Below, one piece after another: positions 53,517 through 63,700 of a stretch of 64,000 bases of DNA (its first letter is position 1; every line of letters begins with the position of its first letter). The position numbers were made by a program, and so were the translations under genes. Where the stretch lies: the NCBI RefSeq assembly GCF_002234675.1, contig NC_019859.2:12043483-12107482 (forward strand). The letters run 5' to 3'. The notes beneath the pieces were generated by a model, which did not search any database, was not told the origin of the DNA, and saw nothing but the letters and a program-made list of their open reading frames with translations. This stretch comes from Oryzias latipes. Taxonomy: Eukaryota; Chordata; Actinopteri; Beloniformes; Adrianichthyidae.

Positions 53517-56474
53517 ATGACCCAACTTCTACAACGTTGGACCAAGGTGTTTTCGAGCCACGAGGAGGATTTTGGCTGCACTGGAGTTGTCAAGCATCAG
53601 ATTCCTACTGGTTCAGCTCCTCCGAGCAGGGAACGATACCGACCGGTTCCACCAAGCTTGTATGCAGAACTGCGCTCTCTCCTCAAAAACATGTTGGACA
53701 AAGGGGTGGTAAGGGAGAGTTCAAGTCCATGGGCAGCTCCTATTGTCTTGGTCAAAAAGAAGAATGGAGACTGGCGTTTCTGTGTTGACTATCGGAAGCT
53801 AAATGCTTTAACGCATAAGGACGCTTTCCCATTGCCTCGGATTGAAGAGTCACTAACCTGTCTGAAGGCTGCAAAATGGTATTCTACACTTGACCTTGCC
53901 AGTGGTTACTGGCAGGTTGAGGTAGACCCTGCGGATAGGGAAAAGACTGCTTTTGCCACGCCTATTGGCTTATACGAGTTCGATCGAATGCCCTTTGGAC
54001 TTTGTAATGCCCCAGCCACTTTTCAGCGACTAATGCAGCGCTGTCTGGGGGGAATGGTGAATGACTCGTTGCTAATATACCTTGATGACATAATTGTCTT
54101 TTCATCTGACTTCCAGAGTCATTTGCAGCATCTGGAAGAGGTATTCCAACAACTTTACATCCATGGGTTGAAGCTACAACCAAGGAAGTGTCTTCTGTTC
54201 CAGAAGGAGGTGACGTACCTTGGGCACATCATCAGTGCGCAGGGTGTCTCGACAGACCCGGCTAAGACCGCGGTTGTGAGGGACTGGCCTGTCCCCCAAA
54301 CTGTGAAACAGGTTCGGTCCTTCCTGGGTTTCGCGGGGTATTACCGCAGGTTCATCTCTGGGTTTTCCAAGATCGCCCTGCCATTAAACGCCCTTACCCA
54401 TGGGTCGGCCACCGCGAAGAATTCACTTGTTTCCTGGTCTCCTACATGTCAGCAAGCTTTTGATCAACTGAAAGAGGCGTTGCTGAGTGCCCCTATTCTG
54501 GCATACGCTGATTTTACCAAACCATTCAGACTTTATACCGATGCCAGCTTTGAAGGTTTGGGAGCTATTCTTGCCCAAGTGCAAGATGGGAAAGAGCGGG
54601 TCATAGCATATGCCAGCCGCAGCTTGCATCCAACAGAGCGGAATGACCAAAACCACAGCTCTTTCAAGTTGGAGTTGTTGGCTTTGAAATGGGCGGTCAC
54701 TGAAAAATTTAAAGACTACCTGTATGGGGCTGAGTTTACCGTATACACGGACAATAACCCCCTGGTGCACTTGGACTCAGCATGGTTGGGGGCTGTGGAG
54801 CAACGTTGGGTGGCACAGTTGGCAAACTACAAGTACTCCATCAGCTATAGGCCGGGGAAGCAAAATAAAAATGCAGATGCCCTGTCACGGCTGTCTTCAC
54901 AGGAAGAGCCCACTTGCCACAATGTGACCAGCATGGAGACTACAGTGAAGGGCTGGGAGAGCAGGCAGCACGAAGACCCTGACCTCCAACAGCTGCGCCA
55001 GTGGAAGCTGCAACATGTGGATCAACCTGAGGTACGTGAGGCTGCCTCTGCAGATCTAAAACTGCTTCTCAGACAGTGGGGCAAGATCGAGCTCCGTAAT
55101 GGGGTGTTGGGGAGGTGTTTTTTGGAGGCCAGTTCAGGGCAGGAGGTTTTTCAAGTCCTTATACCCAGAAGTGGGGCCAAAGACCTGTGGGCTGCATACC
55201 ATCAGGAGATGGGTCATCCAAGCAGTGACAGGACACTATCAATTCTGCGTCAACGCTGCTACTGGCCACAAATGGCTAGAGATGTAACCGACTGGACAAA
55301 CGCCTGCCTTCAGTGTGTCTGCGCAAAACGTGGCCCGGAGGTGAGGGCTCCCCTGATGTCCATTACAACTTCATACCCTTTTGAGGTGGTGGGGTTGGAC
55401 TATTTGTCCCTGGGTCGGCCTGAGGATAGGTGGCCTTGTATCCTGGTCATGACCGACCTCTTTTCTAAATATGCCCAAGCCGTTCCCACTAAAGATCAGT
55501 CGGCAGCAACCACTGCCCGAACTGTGTACAATAACTGGATTCAGAAGTTTGGTTGCCCAGAACGGATTTTGACAGATCGAGGCGCTGCCTTCGAATCCTC
55601 AATATTCAAAGAGCTATGTCGCATCTATGGCTGTAAGAAAAGTCGTACTACAGCATATTGGCCTCAAGGTAATGGGGGTTGTGAACGTGTTAACCAGACA
55701 TTGTTGGGTCTATTGAATTCACTTTCAGAGACTGAACATGGACAGTGGGCCGACCGCTTACCAGCCCTGGTGCAGGCCTATAACAACACCGTGCACAGCA
55801 CTACTGGCTTCACTCCCCACTACGTAGTGTTCGGAAGACACGCTCGACTACCGGTAGACTGGTCGACAGGACTGGGACCTGAGGAGCAACCACAGACGTT
55901 ACAAGGTTGGGTGAACTCTCATCATAAAGCTCTACAGAATGCTTATGAAGCTGTGAGACGACAAACGCAGAAGCGACAGGCGCTGGATCAGAGACGATAC
56001 GACAAGCGTACCCACAAAACGCCCCTATTGCCTGGAGAGCGTGTATTAGTGCGTAATTTTCGCAGAAGGGCGAAAGGGAAGCTAGGTGTGAGATGGTCTC
56101 CTGAACCTTTCGTGGTGGTCTCCCAGCTCTCCGAAGGTAGCCCAGTGTATATCCTGCGGCCGGAGGCTAAGGAGACACCAACCCGCACTGTGCACCGAAA
56201 TAACCTGCGAACATGTCCCCTTGTTCTGACTGAGAATGCTCCACCACTGAAACCGAATGGAAAATCAGCTGACCTGGAACCCAAACTTCCCCCTCCAACA
56301 TTGTGGTTGCCAAGACTGATAATGGGATGCAACCCGCAACCAGTTAGATGCCCTGAAAGACAGCCACCAGCTGCTCCACCTAACCCTCCGGATGCATTCG
56401 AGGGCCTTGAACCTCTGCGTCGGTCCGAAAGGTCAAACTTAGGGAGACCTCCGGTGAGATATGAAGCAGAATAA
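53517..56474 (+). CDS. pol: Pol of second gypsy element: RT, RNase H, integrase
   Basis: 985 codons open. Reverse transcriptase with R-F-C-V-D-Y-R-K-L-N near 53780 and Y-L-D-D-I-I-V-F near 54080; RNase H with Y-T-D-A-S-F-E near 54540; integrase zinc region (H-Q-E-M-G-H, C-L-Q-C) near 55200-55320; core with D (G-L-D-Y-L, 55400), D (T-D-R-G-A-A-F, 55575) and E (C-E-R-V-N, 55685). A basic C-terminus follows and no chromodomain is seen. This element belongs to a different gypsy lineage from the sushi-like copy. Confidence 0.9.
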   Translation: MTQLLQRWTKVFSSHEEDFGCTGVVKHQIPTGSAPPSRERYRPVPPSLYAELRSLLKNMLDKGVVRESSSPWAAPIVLVKKKNGDWRFCVDYRKLNALTHKDAFPLPRIEESLTCLKAAKWYSTLDLASGYWQVEVDPADREKTAFATPIGLYEFDRMPFGLCNAPATFQRLMQRCLGGMVNDSLLIYLDDIIVFSSDFQSHLQHLEEVFQQLYIHGLKLQPRKCLLFQKEVTYLGHIISAQGVSTDPAKTAVVRDWPVPQTVKQVRSFLGFAGYYRRFISGFSKIALPLNALTHGSATAKNSLVSWSPTCQQAFDQLKEALLSAPILAYADFTKPFRLYTDASFEGLGAILAQVQDGKERVIAYASRSLHPTERNDQNHSSFKLELLALKWAVTEKFKDYLYGAEFTVYTDNNPLVHLDSAWLGAVEQRWVAQLANYKYSISYRPGKQNKNADALSRLSSQEEPTCHNVTSMETTVKGWESRQHEDPDLQQLRQWKLQHVDQPEVREAASADLKLLLRQWGKIELRNGVLGRCFLEASSGQEVFQVLIPRSGAKDLWAAYHQEMGHPSSDRTLSILRQRCYWPQMARDVTDWTNACLQCVCAKRGPEVRAPLMSITTSYPFEVVGLDYLSLGRPEDRWPCILVMTDLFSKYAQAVPTKDQSAATTARTVYNNWIQKFGCPERILTDRGAAFESSIFKELCRIYGCKKSRTTAYWPQGNGGCERVNQTLLGLLNSLSETEHGQWADRLPALVQAYNNTVHSTTGFTPHYVVFGRHARLPVDWSTGLGPEEQPQTLQGWVNSHHKALQNAYEAVRRQTQKRQALDQRRYDKRTHKTPLLPGERVLVRNFRRRAKGKLGVRWSPEPFVVVSQLSEGSPVYILRPEAKETPTRTVHRNNLRTCPLVLTENAPPLKPNGKSADLEPKLPPPTLWLPRLIMGCNPQPVRCPERQPPAAPPNPPDAFEGLEPLRRSERSNLGRPPVRYEAE

Positions 56475-56531
56475 TGTTCGGGACGACCATTGTTAAAAGG
56501 GGGGGAAATGTCAAAGGTGGGCCGGAATGTG

Positions 56532-57227
56532 AACGGTCTGTGGGGCTCCCACATGCGATCAGTTCACATAAACTGCTTGGAACTCCTGGCGGTGTCTCTT
56601 GCACTGAAACATTTCTTACCCTTCCTGAATGGGCGCCATGTTTTAGTCAGGACTGACAATACCACAGTGGTGGCGTATATCAACAGACAAGGAGGGCTTC
56701 GCTCATTTCAGTTGCACACGCTAGCACACAGACTGATTATGTGGAGCAGCTCCCGACTTCTGTCGCTGCGGGCCATTCATGTACCGGGGATAATGAACCG
56801 AGGAGCCGACCTGCTCTCCAGAGGGAACCCGCGTTACAGGGAATGGAAGCTCCACAGCCAGGTGGTAGCCCAGATGTGGAGCATTTACGGTCAAGCAGAG
56901 GTCGATCTCTTTGCGTCAGCGGAGAACGCTCAATGTCAGATTTTCTACTCTCTGACGGACCAGAGCGCCCCCCTGGGGGTGGACGCTCTAGCGCACGAGT
57001 GGCCGTGCCGACTTCTGTATGCGTTCCCACCGTTGGAGTTGATTGCCCCTACCCTCACCAGGGTTCGGGAGGGGAAACACTCTCTTATCCTCGTAGCCCC
57101 TCGGTGGCCCGGGAAACACTGGCTAGCGGACATCATTCAGATGCTGCACAGCCAACCGTGGCCTCTGCCTTTACGCAGGGACCTCCTGTCGCAGGCCCGC
57201 GGGGAAATTTTTCATCCTCATCCGTAA
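56532..57227 (+). pseudogene. DIRS RNase H region (C-terminal part of ORF2)
   Basis: Resumes the DIRS ORF2 with N-G-L-W-G-S and H-I-N-C-L-E-L-L-A-V, then R-T-D-N-T-T-V-V-A-Y-I-N-R-Q-G-G and G-A-D-L-L-S-R-G, typical of the DIRS RNase H and adjoining region, to a stop at 57227. The N-terminal start of the domain, with its first catalytic aspartate, is missing at the gypsy junction. Confidence 0.8.
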
Positions 57228-58291
57228 CGCTTGGCTCTGTGGGCCTGGCCCATGAGAGGCTGAATCTCATGGCAGCGGGACTCCCGCAGAACGCCGTGGA
57301 CACGATCCAGAGTGCCAGAGCGCGGTCTACCCGCTCCGCCTACTGCGCCAAATGGCGCGTTTTTGAGGACTGGTGCGTAAAAATGGCCGTAATGCCTTTC
57401 CAGAGCCCCGTCCCAGTCATTCTATCGTTTCTTCAGGAACTGATTGAAAAAGGTTTGTCCTTTTCCACCATTAAAGTGTATCTGGCGGCCATATCCGCCT
57501 GTCACATAGGTCTTAATGACAAAACAGTGGGCCAGCATCCGCTTATTTGTCAGTTTATGAGGGGCGCACGGCGGCTCCGACCGGTGTCGAAAAGCCTTGT
57601 TGCTCCTTGGGATTTACCGGTGGTGCTAGACGCACTGTCATGCGCACCGTTTGAGCCACTGAGGCAAGTGAGCCTCAAAGCGCTCTCTTTTAAAACAGCT
57701 CTGCTTATTGCACTAGCTTCTGCTAAACGAGTGAGCGACATCCATGCGTTGTCAGTTCACCCGTCCTGTTTGCAGTTCTCCAGAGGGTTTTCTAAGGTTT
57801 TGTTGAAACCGAATCTGGCATTTATGCCCAAGGTTTTCAACCCTGCCATACCTTACCACTCCATTGAGTTTTTGGAATTTAACCCGCCTCCTTTTTCCTC
57901 TACGGAGCAAGAGAGGCTTCACACATTGTGTCCTGTGCGGGCGCTGCGCATGTATGTGGAGAGGACGGCTGGCTTCAGGAAATCTGAGCAGCTGTTTGTG
58001 TCGTGGGCTTCTCCTCACACAGGTAAGTCCATAACCAAACAACGCCTGTCACACTGGGTTGTGGGCGCTATAACCATGGCTTATAATAGCAGGGGGTTAA
58101 CACCCCTGGCGGGCCTGCGCGCTCATTCCACTCGCGGCATGGCTTTTTCAGGGCATCTCTCTGGATGACGTGTGCACGGCTGCCAGTTGGGCAACACCTC
58201 ACACTTTCATCAGATTTTATAGACTGGATGTCACTAGACCAGGGCTGCCTCACGCAGTGCTAGGTGTGGGGTCCACACCTACACCTGTATG
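57228..58291 (+). pseudogene. DIRS tyrosine recombinase
   Basis: The frame reads an N-terminal SAM-like domain (S-T-R-S-A-Y-C-A-K-W), then A-S-A-K-R-V-S-D-I with the first catalytic arginine near 57730, and R-A-H-S-T-R-G-M-A with the H-x-x-R pair near 58125. A short deletion then shifts the frame near 58148. The C-terminus with the nucleophilic tyrosine (F-I-R-F-Y-R-L-D) continues in another frame from about 58152 to 58291. Tyrosine recombinases insert DIRS DNA circles into the genome; this copy is inactive. Confidence 0.82.
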
Positions 58292-58349
58292 ATCAGCCTG
58301 GTTGTTCTCTGTTGGTCTTCGGAGTAACCTTATCTGGCAATACGGGAGT

Positions 58350-58695
58350 CTCTACATCCCATAGTGAGATACCGAAACGAATGTTGAAAGAGAACTTTAG
58401 GTTAAGAACTTAACCCCGGTTCTCTGAAACAGGAATGAGGTATCTCACCAGATCACCCTCCTTGCCTGGAGCGAGAAGAGGTGTGCTTACTTAGACTGAG
58501 GAGAGAAGATGGCGTCCGGCTCTTATAGCAGGAGGACGTCCCGCCTCCTGAGAACAGACGTCACCTTCTGTCTGCCAGTCAAGACTGGCGTAATGTAAAA
58601 GAGCTTCTGGGGGACAGCGCAGTGGCGTGTCCCATAGTGAGATACCTCAATCATGTTTCAGAGAACCGGGGTTAAGTTCTTAACCTAAAGTTCTG
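58350..58695. repeat. DIRS internal complementary region and right inverted repeat
   Basis: 58361-58395 is the complement of the element's left terminus and is joined directly to a copy of its right terminus (58396-58450). This is the internal complementary region used by DIRS elements to circularise. The right inverted repeat follows. 58394-58450 and 58636-58693 are inverted copies of each other, so the whole 300-bp end can fold on itself. Confidence 0.85.
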
Positions 58696-58711
58696 ACAAC
58701 TACAAAGGAAC

Positions 58712-59098
58712 TTGAGGAACTCAGGGACTGGCCCCCTGCGGGTGCCCAGAGTCAGGACTTAACGAGGGGAATCAGCGTTTCAGTTTTATGCAGCTAAAAG
58801 CGGGAATAGTCTCCCCGAGGTAGTGAAAAATAGGCCTCAATTCTGTGCTAAGGTTTAAATCTAGACTCAAAATATTCCTGTTTATTTGTGTATATAACTG
58901 AAGGGTCCTTATCCACACCTATTTTATTTTCCTTTCTCTTTCCTTTCTTTTAAAGTCAATTATATAATGATTGTGTATGTTTTTAATCTTTGCACTGTTA
59001 TGTATTGTGATTTTAATGCATTTTCCAGTTCCTTTCTGTAAAAATTGTGCTATACAAGTAAACTTGCTTTGCCTATATATATATATATATATATATAG
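58712..59098 (+). mobile_element. LINE 3' end fragment
   Basis: A frame with stops reads R-V-P-R-V-R-T...S-A-F-Q-F-Y-A-A-K...N-S-L-P-E-V-V-K, the conserved C-terminus of L2/Rex1-like LINE ORF2. A 3' UTR ending 'gtgctatacaagtaaacttgc' and a TA microsatellite (about 59072-59096) follow. Confidence 0.6.
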
Positions 59099-60147
59099 AG
59101 GAAATTACAATGTTGATTTTGTAAAACTGCCACCTTGGAAAGATATGGAGCTTTTGTTACCGAGTTTCGAAGACATGTTTCATAATATTTCATGCTTTTA
59201 ATGTGAGCAGCAAGCTAGTCTGGTGACTCTGCATTAATTGTGAATAAAAAGCAAATAAATGTAAGAAAAAGGACTAATAACCTTGAAATATTTAATGTTA
59301 CAGAATAATTTGTTCTTCAGTGTAAAAAAAGCATGAAATGACAAGGATTCATGGGAAAAAAAACATCTCTCATCTCAGTATGTCTTTTCTCAAGGTCAGC
59401 ATCCAGCGCTTTTCATGTTTGCCTCATCTGCTAATGAAACATTTTCACAAGGGGGATCAGTCTGTAGTAGAGACACATTCTGTCCTCGTGGCCCGCCCCC
59501 TCAAAAAGAAAAAAAAACAACAACGCCACAGCGGCTCTGCAGTGACTACGTCACAGTGCAGCTGTGAACATATGAGGGAATCTGCCCAAAAATCAGGGTC
59601 TGGGTGACTCCTGCTTCGTTCACGCAGAGCCCAGTTTAAACAAATCCAGACACACATGAACTAATGGAGCCACGACACGAGGATTTATCCACCCACAAAT
59701 GCACACAAACACTCAGTCATGCTGGGTTCCAGAAAGAGGGGTCAGAGCCACTCGTGCTGAATGACTGCGAGGCAGAGTGGAGTAGAGGAGATGAGGGGAA
59801 TCCAAACTCTTCCTGTCCTTTTTCCCTCTCTTTTCCTTCATGCGCTCCCTCTTCCCGTCTCGGCGGCACATTTAGCAGTTTCACATGAGGTCCATCAGTT
59901 TTTTACTTCAACACCTCTTAATATACGGACAGCTGATGTAGCATCCAGAGTTTCTGTCAGTGCTGGACTCGGGTTTCAGGAAGAAGAAATGAACCTTCAT
60001 GTGGATTTTGCCTAAGGGGGTCAAATTCAACCACATCAAAAGAACCACACTATCCTCCAGCAATTGGAAATGTGTTGTGTTGAAGGAACTCCGGGGACGT
60101 TTTCTGTGGATTTAATGTTTCAGCCTGCAGTTCTTAGGTGACCTTAA
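59099..60147. other. Gene-free stretch
   Basis: No supported gene or repeat. The composition is less AT-rich between 59480 and 59900. Confidence 0.4.
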
Positions 60148-60352
60148 CCCTTGCGCTATCTTAGATGACCCCACCCTTACTTTGACGTGTTATTCCTACC
60201 AAGAAAAAGGTGGATAAAGGTGGAAAGATTTCATGTAATCCATGGACATCAGTGAAGATCACAAATCATTGAAGAAAAAAGGTTCAGCGCACTGTCTAGT
60301 GGGTCTAGATGACCCAACTCCCAATGTTAAAGTGCCTAGGATAGCACAAGGG
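60148..60352 (+). mobile_element. piggyBac-type MITE, copy e
   Basis: 205 bp, same orientation as copy a, flanked by TTAA on the left (60144-60147) and ttga on the right. Confidence 0.8.
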
Positions 60353-60786
60353 TTGAGCTAATTTCACATCGCCCTTGGCAATGGGCGTTTAGATGACCAC
60401 TTCCAATGAAAAGTCTGTGTAAACGCGTCAATGCATATTTTGGGTGTCCGCGTTTAAAACTATTATGTTCACTCATCGCTTCACACATTTTTGTTTTGGC
60501 CTCTACCGAAAAAACGCACATTGAAAGTTAAACCAGATTTAACTGTAACCAATCGGGGACTCGGATTTGGTGGAAACGTTTGGATGGCGTCCCTTTGAAC
60601 CTCTTTTTAAACATTACGGTATTCCTGAAGAACTAAAGTCTGACAGTCGTTTAGTTCTGAGCATGTTAGCAGATTTGTAGAAAGCTGGAGTTTTGGACAT
60701 GCAAAGTTCAGCCTACATTTACAACAGGGCAGTAGTGAAGCAGAACAGGCTGTGATTACAGTTAGAAGTTGCTGAGAACTCATTCA
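60353..60786. other. Gene-free stretch
   Basis: No gene or repeat recognised before the L2 tail begins. Confidence 0.4.
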
Positions 60787-63700
60787 ATTCAATTTCAATT
60801 CAATTCAATTTTATTTGTATAGCCCAAAATCACAACAACAGTCGTCTCGATGGGCTTCGAAGTAAAACATGAAATCAAAAGGATCACGAATACAAAGAGT
60901 TCAATAGAAAAATACTAAAATGAACTAACAAACTGACTAAGCTATACTGGCATCCCTGCCCTTAGACCCCCCTTCGCGGTAAGGAAAAACTCCCAAAAAA
61001 ACCGGATTCCGGAAAAAACGAAGAAACCTCAGGGGTGCCCACATGAAGGAGGGATCCTCCCCCAGGACGGACAGGCGATTTACCAGAACTCTTAGAGAAG
61101 AATTAACTTATCTAAATCTACAACTACATATATAAAAGTCCAGCAGACGAGCTTCATCCAGCCGTGGTTGTGGGGACAGTCAAAGGCGCGAGTCGAGCCG
61201 GAGACAGGAACCACAGCCAGGTGTAGGAGCAGGAGCAGAGACGAGGTAAACGGTCAGGAACTGGAGCACGGATGAGCCAACTGGAGTCTGGAAGCACTCC
61301 CACTCCCCAGGAGGGGAGAGGAAAAGAGGGACAATACATGAATCGCACTGCACCAAACACAGGCATGGAGAACTAAATGATAAATTATGATCAAGAAAAG
61401 AGGAGAGGAAGGGTAGAAGTAAAAAAGGAAAGAGGACAGAACCCCAGTGCACCATAGTTACCCCAGCTTCAACTTCTAGCAGCCTTTTAAAAGAAATAGT
61501 TATTATTAAGTTTAATTTAAACAAACTAACATTAAGTTAAATAATCTCTGAATACTAACTAGTCTGACAATAAGCCTCTCCAAAGAGGAATGTTTTCAGT
61601 CTAGCTTTGAATGTAGAAACTGAGTCGGCCTCTCTTACATGAGCTGGGAGTTTATTCCATAAGGCAGGGGCTTGGTGGCTAAACGCTCTACCTCCAACCG
61701 TACTTTTACTAATTCTAGGAACCACAAGCAGTCCTGCATTTTGCGAGCGAAGTGTTCTGATTGGTTGGTAAGGGACTATGAGGTCCTTAATATAGGACGG
61801 GGCCATTCCATGTAAGGCCTTATAGGTTAACAGGAGGATCTTGAACTTAATTCTAGAATCAACTGGGAGCCAATGGAGCGAAACTAACACAGGAGTGATG
61901 TGATCTCTTCTGCTGGTTCCAGCTAACAATCTAGCAGCTGCGTTCTGAACAAGCTGGAGACTTCTTAAGGAACTCTTAGGACACGCTGCTAACAAGGAGT
62001 TACAGTAATCCAGCCTCGACGTAACAAATGCATGGATGAGTTTTTCAGCATCACTCTTAGAAAGTATATTTCTGATCTTAGCAATATTCCGCAGGTGAAA
62101 AAAGGCAGTTCTACATGCCTGAGATATGTGAGCCTTAAATGATAAATCCTGGTCAAGTAAAACCCCAAGGTTTCTAACTGTGGAATTGGGGGCTATACTT
62201 ATACCATCCAGGGAGACTATCTGAGCAGACAGAGCATCTCTGAGGTTTTTAGGACCAAGTATAATGACCTCAGTTTTTTCTGGGTTCAAGAGGAGGTAAT
62301 TAATTGTCATCCAGGTCTTGATGTCACTGATGCAGGCGTTCAGTTTCTCTATCTGGTCATTCTGGTCAGGCCTCATGGATAAATACAACTGCGTATCGTC
62401 GGCATAACAATGAAAATTAATGCTGTGTTTCCTGATTATGTTTCCTAGGGGTAACATATAAAGCGTAAACAGGATCGGTCCCAAGACTGAGCCCTGTGGG
62501 ACTCCATAGTTGACTCGAGTGCACTGAGAGGAATGGCCATTTACATTAACGAACTGATACCTATCAGACAGATAGGATTTAAATCACTGGAGAGCAGATC
62601 CTCTGATCCCTATGTCCTGCTCTAATCTATGGAGTAAAATACCGTGGTCGATAGTGTCAAAGGCAGCACTGAGGTCCAACAGGACCAGAATAGAAAGTAG
62701 TCCCTTTTCTGAGGCCAATAACAAGTCATTAGAGACTTTAACTAGTGCAGTTTCCGTACTGTGGTGAGGTCTAAACCCCGACTGAAAGTCTTCAAAGTGG
62801 CTGTTGTCCTGTAGGTGGCAGTAAAGCTGCTTAACTACAACTCTTTCTAGGATTTTAGAAATAAAGGGCAGGTTTGATATCGGTCTATAGTTGGCCAAGA
62901 TGCTAGGATCCAAACTGGGCTTTTTCAGAAGAGGTTTAACAACTGCATATTTAAAAGACTGTGGCACGTAACCCGTTTCCAGAGAGGCATTTATCATTGT
63001 TAATATGGGATCATTAATTAGGGGAAAAGTTTCTTTAAAAAGTCTAGTGGGAATTGGGTCTAACAGACACGTTGAGGATTTGGAGGACGTAATAATTGAT
63101 GTTATTTCCGCTTGATCCACAGCAGTGAAGCAGTCTAATGTTACAGAGGTTTCTATGGATGCCTCCATTTCTACCGCTTCAGCCTGTTCTGGGCTGATAG
63201 TAGGAATAACTTGATTTAATTTATGTCTAATATTTGAGATTTTACTATGGAAAAATGTAAGAAAATCATCAGAGCTGAGAGAAACAGGAACATGTGGTTC
63301 TACTGAGCTCTGACTGCGAGTTAATTTAGCTATAGTGCTAAAAAGAAATCTTGGATTGTTTCCATTCTCTGATATTAAGGTTGAATAGTACTGGCTTCTA
63401 GCTCTACGCAGAGCTTTTTTATAATTTAATAGGCTATGTTTCCAGATATCCAGAGACTGCTCTGAACCGGAGCGGCGCCATTCTCTTTCCAACTTACGGG
63501 TTTCTCGTTTAAGAGAACGAGTTTCACCGTTAAACCACGGTGCTACTCGGTTTTGTCTGACGAACTTAGGTTTCAAGGGGGCAACAACATCGAGTGTACT
63601 CCTGAGGGCTTGTAAGGCATCATTAACAAAGTGGTCATTTATACTAGGACTGATACTATGGGAGCTGGTCTCAGAGTATTTTCTCAGAATATCACTAAGT

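Larger units (their letters stand above)
50790..56531 (+). mobile_element. Second Ty3/gypsy element inside DIRS, 3' LTR truncated
   Basis: Inferred 5' LTR 50790-51551, gag, protease region, pol, polypurine tract AAAAGGGGGGGAAA (56495-56508), then only the first 23 nt of a 3' LTR (56509-56531, identical to 50790-50812) before DIRS sequence resumes. The rest of the 3' LTR and the start of the DIRS RNase H are missing. Gag and pol frames are long and open, but the protease active site is deleted. Confidence 0.85.
47786..58695 (+). mobile_element. DIRS-type tyrosine-recombinase retrotransposon, defective
   Basis: Inverted terminal repeats (47786-48000 and about 58440-58695) enclose gag-like, reverse transcriptase/RNase H and tyrosine recombinase regions, the order typical of DIRS1. 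A gypsy element (50790-56531) is inserted at the RNase H start. All three coding regions are broken: gag by frameshifts, the reverse transcriptase by a core deletion, and the recombinase by a small frameshift after its H-x-x-R motif. No target duplication is seen, as expected for this class. Confidence 0.9.

Noticed and set aside
50790..56531. A 22-23 bp target-site duplication around the second gypsy element
   Set aside because: Integrase makes 4-6 bp duplications. The repeat begins directly after the polypurine tract with TG, so it is better read as the start of each LTR.
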